A stretch of 64,000 nt of DNA from Sedimenticola selenatireducens (GCF_007625115.1 NZ_VMNH01000024.1:1-64000), one strand, 5' to 3'. Shown: positions 35,506 through 44,894, counted from the stretch's first letter. Numbers and translations are program-made. The notes: generated by a model from the letters alone, not told the origin.

Positions 35506-35603
35506 ATCAGTTTCCGGGTTATTTGAATCGGTATACGGCCCATTCTCCAATAAACTCGTTTCAATTGAAATAAAGTGATGAATGAGGCGTATGATTAAAT
35601 TGC

Positions 35604-35633
35604 TTGACGTTCTATGTTAGTTCTCTATATAAT
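35604..35633 (+). promoter_or_regulatory. Sigma-70 promoter ahead of yebG
   Basis: TTGACG at 35604-35609 and TATAAT at 35628-35633 with an 18-bp spacer, 78 bp upstream of the yebG start. No canonical CTGT-N8-ACAG LexA site was seen around it. Confidence 0.65.
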
Positions 35634-35710
35634 TTTCCCCAGATCAGAAATAAGCCATTTATTGTTTCAGATGGCATTTGCAAGGGTTAGCGAACCTGGG
35701 TGAGGGTGTT

Positions 35711-35995
35711 ATGGCCGTATTACCAATGTGGAAATGTGATAGAGATAGCAGCATGTTTGACAACAAGAAAGAGGCTGATGCCTATGACAAAATGCTTGAA
35801 CTCGGGGAGCAGTTTTCACTGTTGCTGGAAAAAGTAATTCCCCAAGTTGATGAGAAAGCCGCAGAAGAGTTCGGTCTGGTACTTGCTCGTAATAAGGAGT
35901 TGGTCCTACAGGCCTGCAAGGGAAGACCTGAGGCAATTGCCGAAATCTTTAAAGAGAAAGAGAGTGGCAACGTCACTAAATTAAAGGCCTCCTGA
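35711..35995 (+). CDS. yebG: YebG-family protein
   Basis: 94 residues from ATG 35711 (GAGGG upstream). The block NKKEADAYDKMLELGEQ matches E. coli YebG, a small protein induced by DNA damage, and the N-terminus (MAVLPMWKCDRDSSMF) also aligns. C-terminal part helical and charged. The function of the family is not well known. Alone between the divergent MoxR operon and the nucleoside-recognition proteins. Confidence 0.8.
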   Translation: MAVLPMWKCDRDSSMFDNKKEADAYDKMLELGEQFSLLLEKVIPQVDEKAAEEFGLVLARNKELVLQACKGRPEAIAEIFKEKESGNVTKLKAS

Positions 35996-36160
35996 TCGCG
36001 TTTTTGGAAGTCGGTAGCACAGAGTTTCCCCCCAATCCCACTCGCTATCGGCTTCCGCCTATCTACGGTATAGTTGCACTTCGATAATTGACAGCATCGA
36101 TGTGACATACCTTCTGTTGGTTTCTAACTCGCACTGTCGTATACAACAAGATCTGAATCG

Positions 36161-37099
36161 ATGGGCGATTTTGCCGAGATAATCCTGCGTTCTGGCAAGG
36201 CTGGTGTTGAACTGGCCTTCTTTGTGTTTTTGCCAGTGATGGTAGTCATGCTGACCTTCATGCGGCTACTGGAAGCCAGAGGTGTTCTGGACTGGATTAC
36301 TGCGAGGCTCTCGCCCTTATTACATCCGTTTGGGCTCCCTGACCTAGGGATATTTGCGTTGTTGCAGATATTATTTGTCAGCTTTGCCGCCCCTGTAGCG
36401 ACATTGGCTATTATGGACAGGGGAGGTACATCCAAACGACATATAGCTGCATCCCTCGCGATGGTGCTCTCCTGTGCCCAGGCCAATGTTGTATTCCCGA
36501 TGTCTGCGATAGGCCTTAATGGCCTTGCAACTATTCTTATTTCCGCTATCTGCGCCATTATCGGCGCGTCGGTCACCTACTATCTATTCGCCAAAACATT
36601 AGATGATGCCGATAAACTGCCTGAGCCAAAACCGGAACACCCTGTAGCTGATGACACTAAGGGCCTCCTAACTGTTATTAATCGGGCAGGGCGAGAGGCC
36701 ATAGAGATCTCAGTGGGCGCTGTACCCATGCTGATTCTGGCACTGCTACTGGTGAATCTGTTGCGTAGTGGCGGTGTGGTGGATTTTCTCGAACCAGTGC
36801 TGGCTCCGGTTTTTTCGCTGTTTGATCTGCCTTCCGCAGCACTGTTGCCGATTGTGACCAAGTTTATCGCCGGTGGCACAGCAATGATGGGTGTTACAAT
36901 GGAATTCGTTCAGAGTGACCTGTTTACACTCTCAGAGCTCAATCGTTTGGCTGGATTTCTGATCAGCCCCTTTGATATTGTGGGCATTGCTATACTCATA
37001 TCGGCCGGACCACGTGTTGCTGCGGTACTGCGTCCAGCACTCTATGGTGCCATAGTGGCCATTCTGTTAAGGACAATTATCCATGGACTGCTGTTCTGA
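36161..37099 (+). CDS. Nucleoside recognition (Gate) domain membrane protein
   Basis: 312 residues, around eight helices. Two Gate-type halves are seen: FFVFLPVMVVMLTFMRLLEA with FVSFAAPVATLAIMDRGG, then ISVGAVPMLILALLLVNLL with PIVTKFIAGGTAMMG. The family includes nucleoside transporter-like and spore maturation proteins. Paired with a SpmAB-like protein 72 bp downstream, so they may act together. The substrate is unknown. Confidence 0.8.
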   Translation: MGDFAEIILRSGKAGVELAFFVFLPVMVVMLTFMRLLEARGVLDWITARLSPLLHPFGLPDLGIFALLQILFVSFAAPVATLAIMDRGGTSKRHIAASLAMVLSCAQANVVFPMSAIGLNGLATILISAICAIIGASVTYYLFAKTLDDADKLPEPKPEHPVADDTKGLLTVINRAGREAIEISVGAVPMLILALLLVNLLRSGGVVDFLEPVLAPVFSLFDLPSAALLPIVTKFIAGGTAMMGVTMEFVQSDLFTLSELNRLAGFLISPFDIVGIAILISAGPRVAAVLRPALYGAIVAILLRTIIHGLLF

Positions 37100-37171
37100 T
37101 AAGGCCTGTTTATCACACCGGACTATAGCCTCACGCTTAGTCGTGATAATCACGACCTGGATACCGATTAA

Positions 37172-38455
37172 ATGAATATCGTATTTTTTCTTCTCGTATC
37201 CATTGCATTTCTGACAGCCGCATGGCGGCAGCTGACTATGACAACAGGCGACGTTTCGCCTATGGACGCACTTTCCAGCGCCATGATCGAATCGGCTACC
37301 GGGGCTGTTGAACTTGCAATAGGTTTGGTCGGTGTAATGGCGCTGTTCTTAGGCTTGATGAAGATTGCGGAAGTGGGTGGTCTGCTTAAAATACTGGCGA
37401 AGCTTATCCGACCCCTTATGATCCGGCTGTTTCCAGATGTTCCTGCAGATCATCCTGCTATGGGTGCCATGATACTGAACATGTCGGCAAACATGCTGGG
37501 ACTGGGTAATGCGGCAACACCTTTTGGAATCAAGGCGATGCAAGAGCTTAACCGGCTTAACCCGGTTAAGGGCTGCGCAACCGACTCTATGGTCTTGTTT
37601 CTTGCGATCAACACCTCAAGTATTACGTTACTCCCGACCGGTGTGATTGCCCTGAGGGCTTCGGCGGGTTCAATGGATCCAGCCGGTATCCTGCCAACCA
37701 CACTGTTCGCTACACTCTGCTCAACAGTGGCGGCGGTTATTGCGGTAAAAAGTTATCGCCGCTTTTTCCCGGTGACGGCTGAAGCTACTGATGACAATCA
37801 AACAGAAGCTGTTACCGATACTGAGGATATACCTATCACCGTTGAGACATCTGAAGGTTATCCGACCTGGGTTTCACTGCTGGCACTGCTGGGATTCTTG
37901 TTACTGATTCCATTAACTGTATTTTTTGGTCAGATAGTTTCGCCCTGGATTTTGCCGGGACTAATGCTGGGCTTTTTGCTCTTTGGCGTAATTCGCAGAG
38001 TGCCCATCTATGAAAGTTTTGTGGAGGGTGCAAAAGAGGGGTTCCAGGTTGCACTGAAGATCATCCCCTATTTGGTCGCGATCCTGGTAGCCGTCGGCAT
38101 GTTTCGGGCCAGTGGTGCGTTGGAGTGGGTTGTTAGCCACATCGGCCAGGTGACCACATTGATTGGATTACCCGCTGAGGCATTACCGATGGCCTTATTG
38201 CGCCCGTTATCCGGCTCCGGAGCTTATGGCGTAATGGCCTCCATCATCAATGACCCGGCAGTCGGTCCCGATAGCTATATCGGCTATCTCGTGTCGACCT
38301 TGCAGGGCTCAACCGAAACCACTTTTTATGTTCTGGCGGTCTATTTTGGTGCTGTGCAGATTCGCCGTATCCGCCACGCACTTGCTGCTGGATTGACCGC
38401 AGATGTTGTTGGCGTTATTGCTGCTGTGGCCGCTGTCTCTTATCTCTACGGCTGA
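37172..38455 (+). CDS. SpmA-SpmB fusion-type membrane protein
   Basis: 427 residues. The N-terminal half is SpmA-like (GAVELAIGLVGVMALFLGL, then HPAMGAMILNMSANMLGLGNAATPFG in shorter form). The C-terminal half is SpmB-like (IPYLVAILVAVGMFRASGALE, then PLSGSGAYGVM and QGSTETTFYVLAVYFG). In endospore formers these are separate genes; fused versions are common in Proteobacteria that do not sporulate. Transport of a small molecule is likely, but the role is not known. Confidence 0.88.
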   Translation: MNIVFFLLVSIAFLTAAWRQLTMTTGDVSPMDALSSAMIESATGAVELAIGLVGVMALFLGLMKIAEVGGLLKILAKLIRPLMIRLFPDVPADHPAMGAMILNMSANMLGLGNAATPFGIKAMQELNRLNPVKGCATDSMVLFLAINTSSITLLPTGVIALRASAGSMDPAGILPTTLFATLCSTVAAVIAVKSYRRFFPVTAEATDDNQTEAVTDTEDIPITVETSEGYPTWVSLLALLGFLLLIPLTVFFGQIVSPWILPGLMLGFLLFGVIRRVPIYESFVEGAKEGFQVALKIIPYLVAILVAVGMFRASGALEWVVSHIGQVTTLIGLPAEALPMALLRPLSGSGAYGVMASIINDPAVGPDSYIGYLVSTLQGSTETTFYVLAVYFGAVQIRRIRHALAAGLTADVVGVIAAVAAVSYLYG

Positions 38456-38470
38456 ATCTAGTGACGAACC

Positions 38471-38884
38471 ATGTTACATCTGACCAATAACATCATCATT
38501 CCAGAACGTGAGCTGGAGTTTAACGCGATTCGCGCGCAGGGCGCGGGTGGGCAGAACGTTAACAAGGTATCGACAGCGGTTCATCTGCGTTTTGATATTA
38601 ACCGTTCATCGCTCCCAGAAAGCTATAAAGAACGCCTGTTGCACTTCAATGATCAACGCATCTCCAATGAGGGCGTAATCATCATCAAGGCACAAAAATA
38701 CCGTAGCCAGGAGAAGAACAGGGAGGAGGCGTTACAGCGCCTTAAACAGTTAATTCTACAGGCAAACACCGTGCAAAAGCCCCGAAGAGCCACCAAGCCG
38801 ACCAAAGGTTCTCAACAAAGACGCTTGGAGAGTAAAGAGCGAAAAGGGAAAATCAAGGCGCTGCGTGGCCGTGTAATAGATTGA
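38471..38884 (+). CDS. arfB: Alternative ribosome rescue factor ArfB (peptidyl-tRNA hydrolase)
   Basis: 137 residues. The release-factor motif GGQ is in RAQGAGGQNVNKVSTAVHL near residue 27, and the C-terminus is a basic, unstructured tail (RRATKPTKGSQQRR) that enters the mRNA channel. ArfB (YaeJ) frees stalled ribosomes by hydrolysing peptidyl-tRNA. 15 bp after the SpmAB gene, so possibly co-transcribed. Confidence 0.93.
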   Translation: MLHLTNNIIIPERELEFNAIRAQGAGGQNVNKVSTAVHLRFDINRSSLPESYKERLLHFNDQRISNEGVIIIKAQKYRSQEKNREEALQRLKQLILQANTVQKPRRATKPTKGSQQRRLESKERKGKIKALRGRVID

Positions 38885-39016
38885 CGTCTCAATATTCTGG
38901 CCGTTTGGTCGCTATTCTTTTGATATAACTCAAACATTCAACAGGGTCTACTATCTCCTTAAGAGATATGACGGCAGTATAGACCGTTAACACATTCGTG
39001 AATGAGGGGGTGATTC

Positions 39017-39889
39017 GTGGCAAAAGATAACAAGAAAGGTAGTAAAAACAAGAAAGCAGAAGTTCTCTATGTAGAGGATCCATTAAGTGAAGTTGCTGAT
39101 GCACCCATCAAGAAGATCAAGAATTCAGTTTATGAAAAAGAGCTGTTTCGACTGCAACTTGAATTGGTAAAGTTGCAAGCCTGGATAGCCAAAGAAAAAC
39201 TCAAGGTAGTGGTGATCTTTGAAGGGCGGGATGCAGCCGGAAAAGGCGGTGTGATCAAACGCATTAACCAGCATCTCAATCCACGTATCTGTAGAGTAGT
39301 GGCCTTGCCGGCACCAACAGAACGGGAAACTACACAATGGTATTTCCAGCGTTATGTCCCCCATCTACCGGCCGCAGGGGAGATGGTTCTGTTTGATCGC
39401 AGTTGGTATAACCGGGCGGGTGTGGAACGCGTTATGGGGTTCTGTGATAACGAAGAGTACAGTGAGTTTCTCCGTTCCTGCCCTGAGTTTGAGCGCATGT
39501 TGGTTCGATCAGGCATTATGGTGATTAAGTACTGGTTCTCCGTCTCAGACGAAGAACAGGAGAAACGCTTTCAGAGTCGACTGGAAGAGCCGCATAAGCG
39601 CTGGAAACTGAGCCCGATGGATCTGGAATCTCGTTCACGCTGGGTCGAGTATTCCAAGGCAAAGGATATGATGTTTGCCCATACCGATATCAAGCAGGCA
39701 CCCTGGTATGTGGTGAAATCGGATATTAAAAAACATGCGCGGCTTAACTGTATCGCCCATCTTTTAAGCATGATCCCGTACGAAGATCTCACACCCAAAC
39801 CTATTGTCTTACCGAAACGTAAAGACAGCGCAGGCTACGTACGTCCTCCGATGTCTGATCAAACCTTTGTACCGGATGCCTACCCTTGA
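39017..39889 (+). CDS. ppk2: Polyphosphate kinase 2
   Basis: 290 residues from GTG 39017 (GAGGGGG upstream). The N-terminus is Lys-rich and probably disordered. Walker A is FEGRDAAGKGG, the lid is LPAPTERETTQWYFQRY, and Walker B region MVLFDRSWYNRAGVERVMGF, the single-domain PPK2 pattern. It transfers phosphate between polyphosphate and nucleotides, likely using polyphosphate to phosphorylate ADP or GDP. Confidence 0.92.
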   Translation: MAKDNKKGSKNKKAEVLYVEDPLSEVADAPIKKIKNSVYEKELFRLQLELVKLQAWIAKEKLKVVVIFEGRDAAGKGGVIKRINQHLNPRICRVVALPAPTERETTQWYFQRYVPHLPAAGEMVLFDRSWYNRAGVERVMGFCDNEEYSEFLRSCPEFERMLVRSGIMVIKYWFSVSDEEQEKRFQSRLEEPHKRWKLSPMDLESRSRWVEYSKAKDMMFAHTDIKQAPWYVVKSDIKKHARLNCIAHLLSMIPYEDLTPKPIVLPKRKDSAGYVRPPMSDQTFVPDAYP

Positions 39890-39914
39890 TCTGATATCAG
39901 GTATAGCGAAATAA

Positions 39915-39946
39915 AATAAAGCCATGGCCAACACCATGGCTTTATT
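39915..39946. terminator. Bidirectional terminator between ppk2 and the DMT gene
   Basis: AATAAAGCCATGG (39915-39927) and CCATGGCTTTATT (39934-39946) form a perfect 13-bp stem with a 6-nt loop between the two convergent genes. It overlaps the stop codon of the minus-strand gene at 39942-39944. Confidence 0.85.
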
Positions 39947-40847
39947 CTTCAGTGACGTTTTTGATGCGAGGTGATGTATTGCGAATAACCAGATACACGC
40001 CGTAGGCCGTCAGGCAGACGCCGGCGGCACCCCAGGGGGTTAACTGCTCATCAAACAGGATCCACGCGAGTAACGCGGTGACGGGAGGTGTTAGGTAAAA
40101 ATAGGCCGCCACTTTTGTGGCCTCGCCTTCGCGGATCATCAGCATGAGCAATAGGATGGCGCTGAGAGAGAGCCCAAACACGAGCCAGAGCAGGGCGATA
40201 ATGAATTGCGGTTCCCATTGGACCTCGCCTGTTTCGAACAACAGTGACAGGCAAGACATAATGATGGCATTCGCCAAATACTGATAGAAAGTACCGGGCA
40301 GGAGATCAATCTTTCCGCAGAAGCGTTTTTGATACAGCGTCCCTAGGGTAATTCCAAACAAGGCCATCAAGGCAAACAACAGCGATACTGTCGTCACATG
40401 CAGTGCGTTATTAGTGGATTTACCGAGTAGTAAAACGATCGACACGCCAGCAATACCCAATAGCAACCCGGCCAGCTGTTTCTTACTGATCCTGTCACCC
40501 ATCCAGCCCCAGGCAATCAACGCCGTAAGTATCGGTTGTAAACCTACCAATAACGAGGAAAGACCCGCAGACATTCCCGCATTTATGGCGGCAAATACTC
40601 CCCCCAGATAAGCCCCGTGTACCAGTGCGCCAACAACCATGGAGTGCGCGGTTTCAGTAGGGTTTGGCCATCTCGGTCGGTAGATCTTAATCAGGGCTAG
40701 AAAAACCCCCAGCGTGATGTACATGCGTATGGCCAGCACCGTAAAAGGTTCAGCATACGGAAGCGCATATTTGGCGCCAATGAACCCCGTACTCCATAGG
40801 AGGACGAACAGGAAGGGGATCCATCTAATGAGGTGTGGTGGCAACAT
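39942..40847 (-). CDS. EamA-family (DMT) transporter
   Basis: 301 residues, ten helices in two EamA repeats (LLWSTGFIGAKYALPYAEPF; GINAG-type turn; LIAWGWMGDRI). Ends in a short polar tail. DMT exporters move amino acids or metabolites. It lies divergent to a MocR-type regulator, which often controls a neighbouring transporter, so the regulator's ligand (perhaps an amino-compound) may be the substrate. Confidence 0.85.
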   Translation of the reverse strand: MLPPHLIRWIPFLFVLLWSTGFIGAKYALPYAEPFTVLAIRMYITLGVFLALIKIYRPRWPNPTETAHSMVVGALVHGAYLGGVFAAINAGMSAGLSSLLVGLQPILTALIAWGWMGDRISKKQLAGLLLGIAGVSIVLLLGKSTNNALHVTTVSLLFALMALFGITLGTLYQKRFCGKIDLLPGTFYQYLANAIIMSCLSLLFETGEVQWEPQFIIALLWLVFGLSLSAILLLMLMIREGEATKVAAYFYLTPPVTALLAWILFDEQLTPWGAAGVCLTAYGVYLVIRNTSPRIKNVTEE

Positions 40848-40933
40848 TACTCAATTCCATATCACAATGGTAAGAATATAAAGGGGGGCAGTTCGAAGCT
40901 GTAGGGGCAGTTATGCGATAAATAGTAGGGTAC

Positions 40934-40955
40934 AGATAGGTTAAAAACCCTATCT
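40934..40955. promoter_or_regulatory. Inverted repeat in the DMT/MocR divergent region
   Basis: AGATAGG (40934-40940) and CCTATCT (40949-40955) are inverted copies around an A/T-rich centre. It stands between the two divergent starts and might be bound by the MocR protein. Confidence 0.35.
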
Positions 40956-41033
40956 AATTGCGAAACATTCATTTTGTACCTATTCTAGACTGTACAGTTT
41001 AGCCATTTTTAATATCCAAGAGACGGTGATTCA

Positions 41034-42461
41034 GTGCACCTCTATCAACAGCTTATCGAGCAGATTCAGGTCCAAATCCAATCGGGTGTCTTGCGACCGG
41101 GACAGTCATTACCCTCAATTCGTGATTTATCCTCACAAAGAGCTGTTAGCCGAAATACCGTCATTCAAGCCTATGAGCGTCTGACTGAAATGGGCTTGGT
41201 GGCATCCAGAGACAGGGCCGGTTTTTTTGTCATCTCCCCTATCCCAAGTGAGGAGAAATCGTCCCTTATCAACAATCTGATGCCATCGACACCACGCCAC
41301 GATCAATTGGCACTCTCCGTGGTGCGTTCTGCCGCTTCACGCATGCTGGCTCCGCTTGGGAGTGCTCATCCCAGCGGGGAGTTTCCGGCACTACAATCCT
41401 TTCGGCGGATCTATAATCGTCAGCAACGCATTGCCCGCAAGGAAGAGGTCAAACTCACCCAATATGAAGTCCCGCCCGGGCATGCCGGTTTGCGTCAGCA
41501 GTTGGCCAGACATATGGCGCGCTCTTCCGCCGTTGTTGATCCAGAAGAGATTGTTATCACCAATGGCTGTCAGGAGGCGCTGAGCCTGGCCCTGCAAACC
41601 GTGGTAAAGCCAGGAGAGATTGTTGTCGTTGAGGCGCCGAGTTTCTACGGCACACTGCAATGTCTTGAAGTGTTGGGCATGCAGATCATTGAGATACCGG
41701 CCGATCCCATACTGGGTATGGACATGGACATGCTCGAACAGGCGCTGGCACACTGGCCTATAAAAGCGGTACTGATTAATCCCACGTTTAATAATCCACA
41801 AGGTCAAGTGATGCCTGAAGAGTCAGCCAGACGGTTGCTGGCCTTGACCCGTCCTTATGATATTCCAATCATTGAAGACGATGTCTTTGGTGATCTGAGC
41901 TATGAAAAAAACCGCCCCAGAAGTGTACGCTCATGGGATCATGAGGGCCGCGTGTTACTCTGCTCTTCATTGTCTAAGAGTCTCGATTCCGATCTTCGAT
42001 TGGGATGGGTGGCGGCGGGTCGATACAGCGAACAGCTCTGCTATCGAAAATATGTGACGACCATGGCAGGACGGGGACAGATACAGGCGGCCGCTGCAGA
42101 TTTTTTGTCTGGCAGTCGATTTTCCAGGCATTTAAAGCGGATCACTCACTGCTATAAGGAGCGGCGGGACTTTACCCTGGATAGCATCAGCCGACATATT
42201 CCGAGCATGTCACTTGTGAATATTCCTCGAGGCGGATTTCACTGCTGGGTAGCATTACCTGATAACGTCAACTCCAGTCATCTGTATACTGAGCTGATGA
42301 AGCAGGGGATAAGTACCGCACCAGGATCGCTTTTTGGTACCCAGGGGCAATTTGATCATTTTCTCAGGATTAATTACTCTTGCATCAATGATAAAGACAA
42401 ATATACAAGTATATTCAAAAAGATAAACAGTATTATTAATGTATTAAGTTATGATAAATAG
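41034..42461 (+). CDS. MocR-type transcription regulator (GntR-HTH + aminotransferase fold)
   Basis: 475 residues from GTG 41034. The first 75 residues are a GntR winged helix (VLRPGQSLPSIRDLS, VSRNTVIQAYERL). The rest has the fold type I aminotransferase domain: NPTFNNPQGQVMP, EDDVFGDLSY, and the PLP-lysine motif SSLSKSLDSDLRLGW. Such proteins use PLP-bound ligands as effectors. It is divergent to the DMT transporter and 30 bp ahead of the kinase-like gene. Confidence 0.9.
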   Translation: MHLYQQLIEQIQVQIQSGVLRPGQSLPSIRDLSSQRAVSRNTVIQAYERLTEMGLVASRDRAGFFVISPIPSEEKSSLINNLMPSTPRHDQLALSVVRSAASRMLAPLGSAHPSGEFPALQSFRRIYNRQQRIARKEEVKLTQYEVPPGHAGLRQQLARHMARSSAVVDPEEIVITNGCQEALSLALQTVVKPGEIVVVEAPSFYGTLQCLEVLGMQIIEIPADPILGMDMDMLEQALAHWPIKAVLINPTFNNPQGQVMPEESARRLLALTRPYDIPIIEDDVFGDLSYEKNRPRSVRSWDHEGRVLLCSSLSKSLDSDLRLGWVAAGRYSEQLCYRKYVTTMAGRGQIQAAAADFLSGSRFSRHLKRITHCYKERRDFTLDSISRHIPSMSLVNIPRGGFHCWVALPDNVNSSHLYTELMKQGISTAPGSLFGTQGQFDHFLRINYSCINDKDKYTSIFKKINSIINVLSYDK

Positions 42462-42491
42462 TAAAGAGTTGTACGCAGTAGGTCGTTTGTA

Positions 42492-43199
42492 ATGGCCAAA
42501 GAAGATGCACGCCTGCCCGCCGATATCGGATGTCTCGATACAGAGAATTTACGAGTGACGTTAATCTCAACCGTGGGTGCACATTGTGATGTTTGGCAAA
42601 CGGCCGGATATCACTTTGAAAAAGAGAAGAATCGTACCTTTGATATGGTAATAAAACGCCATACGTTGAGCTGTACGCCGATGGAAGCGAAGATCTATCG
42701 GCGAGACTACTCGCAATTGAAAACACTGCTGCACGATATCATTCCCGAGGCGATATTTGTGCGAACACGCGTAGATGGTGAACACAACATCCTGGTCTTT
42801 GCCCGTGCATTTACTCCCTGGTTCAATCTGGCGAACCCTGCCGTTGCCGAAGATGCCATCCCGCTGATGGCCAAATTACCCAAGGCGCGCCGTCAGCTCT
42901 GTCTGTTTCTAGACATTGTGAAGCGGATCAGAGAAGTCGATCATAAAGTAATCGATCTCTATGGGCTCGATAACTTAGTCTTGGATAAGAATAAAGATGT
43001 GCGCTACCTGGATAGTTTTGAGGTCTTTTTCCATGAAGATATGCTCTACATCCTCGACGATCCGTGCGAAGACCTGCGGGAGAAGATTCATGTATCGCTA
43101 AAGCGACTCGAATACCTGGAGGATTTGCTGGAAAAATCGACGGCGTTAGCCGTGTCGTTGGATGCTGAAAGCAGTCTAGAGACCGAAGGTATGCAGTAA
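42492..43199 (+). CDS. Small protein-kinase-fold protein of unknown family
   Basis: 235 residues. I do not recognise a named family, but the landmarks of a kinase fold are in order: VIK with Lys55 (strand 3), Glu65 (helix C), IDLYGLDN with Asp155 and Asn161 (catalytic loop) and LDSFE with Asp174 (a DFG-like site). A glycine-rich loop is not clear, though the STVGAHCDVW region near residue 27 could stand in. It starts 30 bp after the MocR gene. Possible roles are phosphotransfer to a small molecule or a pseudokinase regulator. Confidence 0.65.
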   Translation: MAKEDARLPADIGCLDTENLRVTLISTVGAHCDVWQTAGYHFEKEKNRTFDMVIKRHTLSCTPMEAKIYRRDYSQLKTLLHDIIPEAIFVRTRVDGEHNILVFARAFTPWFNLANPAVAEDAIPLMAKLPKARRQLCLFLDIVKRIREVDHKVIDLYGLDNLVLDKNKDVRYLDSFEVFFHEDMLYILDDPCEDLREKIHVSLKRLEYLEDLLEKSTALAVSLDAESSLETEGMQ

Positions 43200-43234
43200 C
43201 AAACAATGCTCCGTTGTTACTGCATATAATTTAT

Positions 43235-43924
43235 TCAAATACCTAATTCATCCAGCAGGTTATCTGAATCGGAAGACGCCTCATCAGCCGCTGGAGTTTC
43301 CCGAGCAAGCGCAGCACGCTTGTTCGCCTCACCTTCAAGAATATCGTCTGGATCAAAGTCTTCTTGCTGTTCAAATTCATGAAGCTGGATGAACTCAGTC
43401 TTGTCCATTGCCAGTTCCAGATAGAAAATATTATTACGCTCAGTGGTAAACGTCACTCGTCTTGCCTGAGGGCGATCAAGATTGGTGTTGATCGATAGTA
43501 GAACCTCTTTATTGATGGTCAGCATCTTCGGCTGGTTTTGATTGATTGGTGTCTGTAGCTGTTTGCCTACATTACTGATGAAATCACCAATCATCTGGTT
43601 CATCAACTCACCCAGCACATTACCCACCTCATCGGAGGTATGACTTACCGCTAGTTCTTCACGTGGAATACCCATATTTGAGAGATAGGCTTGATAGAGT
43701 TCGAGTGCAGCGCCCGCAGTAAAATTAATCACGACCAGCCCAGAAAATCCCCCATCAAATAGCACAAAACAGCCAATATCCGGCTTGAGACAGGTTCGAT
43801 TAATCTTCTGAACCATGGCCGAATAACCGATCTCATTGGAGGTGGCTGTAGTGAGTACTGAGGTGACAGACTTACAAAGCATCAGTAGGATATCGTCTGT
43901 CGAAACAATTTTTGTTTTTGCCAT
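43235..43924 (-). CDS. DUF3334 family protein (CheC/CheX-like)
   Basis: 229 residues from ATG 43924, with GAGG upstream. The longer frame to 44089 overlaps the divergent HDOD gene and is rejected. Blocks are STDDILLMLCKSVTSVL, LKPDIGCFVLFDGGFSGLVVINF and TSDEVGNVLGELMNQMIGDF, the last like the CheC/FliY phosphatase helix pattern (E..N...). The C-terminal tail is acidic (EGEANKRAA, SDSDNLLDELG). I recall this as DUF3334. Divergent from the HDOD gene with a 94-bp gap. Confidence 0.8.
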   Translation of the reverse strand: MAKTKIVSTDDILLMLCKSVTSVLTTATSNEIGYSAMVQKINRTCLKPDIGCFVLFDGGFSGLVVINFTAGAALELYQAYLSNMGIPREELAVSHTSDEVGNVLGELMNQMIGDFISNVGKQLQTPINQNQPKMLTINKEVLLSINTNLDRPQARRVTFTTERNNIFYLELAMDKTEFIQLHEFEQQEDFDPDDILEGEANKRAALARETPAADEASSDSDNLLDELGI

Positions 43925-44018
43925 CGAGATAAAACCTCGTATTCTTTTAGTTATGCTATATATTGTAGATAAGATATAGCGGCGGCACGGCTGAATTCTT
44001 GAAAACGATACACACCCT

Positions 44019-44894
44019 ATGACACCACAACAACTCATTACTGAAGCAGGAGAGCTCCTCTCTTTGCCGGAGGTATGCATACGAATCAATCAGTTAGCCG
44101 ATGACCCGAAGAGTTCGTCCGATGAAATGGGGCAAGTAATCAGTCAGGATGCGGCGCTCAGTGCACGCTTGTTGAAGATCGTTAACAGTGCCTTTTACGG
44201 CTTTCCAGGAAAGATCGATACCATCTCCCGCGCCATTACCATAATCGGCACAAAAGAGTTGCGTGACTTGGCCATGCTAACGGCTGCTTGTGGGGTCTTT
44301 GGCGGTATTCCGCGCAATCTGATTAACATGGAAACCTTCTGGCACAGCTCTATTACGTGTGGTGTCCTGGCCAGAAACCTGGCGCGGACCTGTCAGGTTT
44401 TGCATCCAGAGCGGCTTTTTTTGATGGGTGTGTTACACGATATTGGCCGTCTATTAATGTTGCAGCAACTTCCAAATGAATCGCGGGATATAATGCTGAT
44501 CAGTAAAGGGCGCGATGATCTGATTGCAACAGCCGAGCGTGAAGTGCTGGGGTTTACGCATTTGGATGTTGGCTACGAATTGGCCTCCGCCTGGGGCTTT
44601 CCAATTCCCATCCAATCCGCTATCCGTTGGCATCACGCTCCCGAGCAATCAACCCGCGATAATCTTGAGTGCTACATAATCTATATCTCCAACATATTGG
44701 CTGACGCCCTGGTTTGGGATGGCGATCTTGATCAGGCGAAAGAACAGATTGTGCCGAGTGTCTGGCAATTCACTGGTTTAACACCGAAGCAATGTGACCA
44801 GGCGATCGCAGAGATCAGCGGTGAAGTGAGGGAACTTTACTCGATTCTGATGGAGCAATCGGTGTCCAACGGGCGACGGAACCAGTCGACTTAG
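44019..44894 (+). CDS. HDOD domain signalling protein
   Basis: 291 residues of a single HDOD domain: LPEVCIRINQLADDP, then SQDAALSARLLKIVNSAFYGFPGK in shorter form, then GVLHDIGRLLML and YELASAWGFP. HDOD proteins lack full HD catalytic sets but often regulate motility, biofilm or stress. Its stop overlaps the convergent phosphoribosyltransferase stop by 4 bp. Confidence 0.9.
   Translation: MTPQQLITEAGELLSLPEVCIRINQLADDPKSSSDEMGQVISQDAALSARLLKIVNSAFYGFPGKIDTISRAITIIGTKELRDLAMLTAACGVFGGIPRNLINMETFWHSSITCGVLARNLARTCQVLHPERLFLMGVLHDIGRLLMLQQLPNESRDIMLISKGRDDLIATAEREVLGFTHLDVGYELASAWGFPIPIQSAIRWHHAPEQSTRDNLECYIIYISNILADALVWDGDLDQAKEQIVPSVWQFTGLTPKQCDQAIAEISGEVRELYSILMEQSVSNGRRNQST

Noticed and set aside
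43925-44089. N-terminal extension of the DUF3334 frame
   Set aside because: It overlaps the divergent HDOD gene, has many cysteines unlike the rest, and the ATG at 43924 matches the start of known family members.
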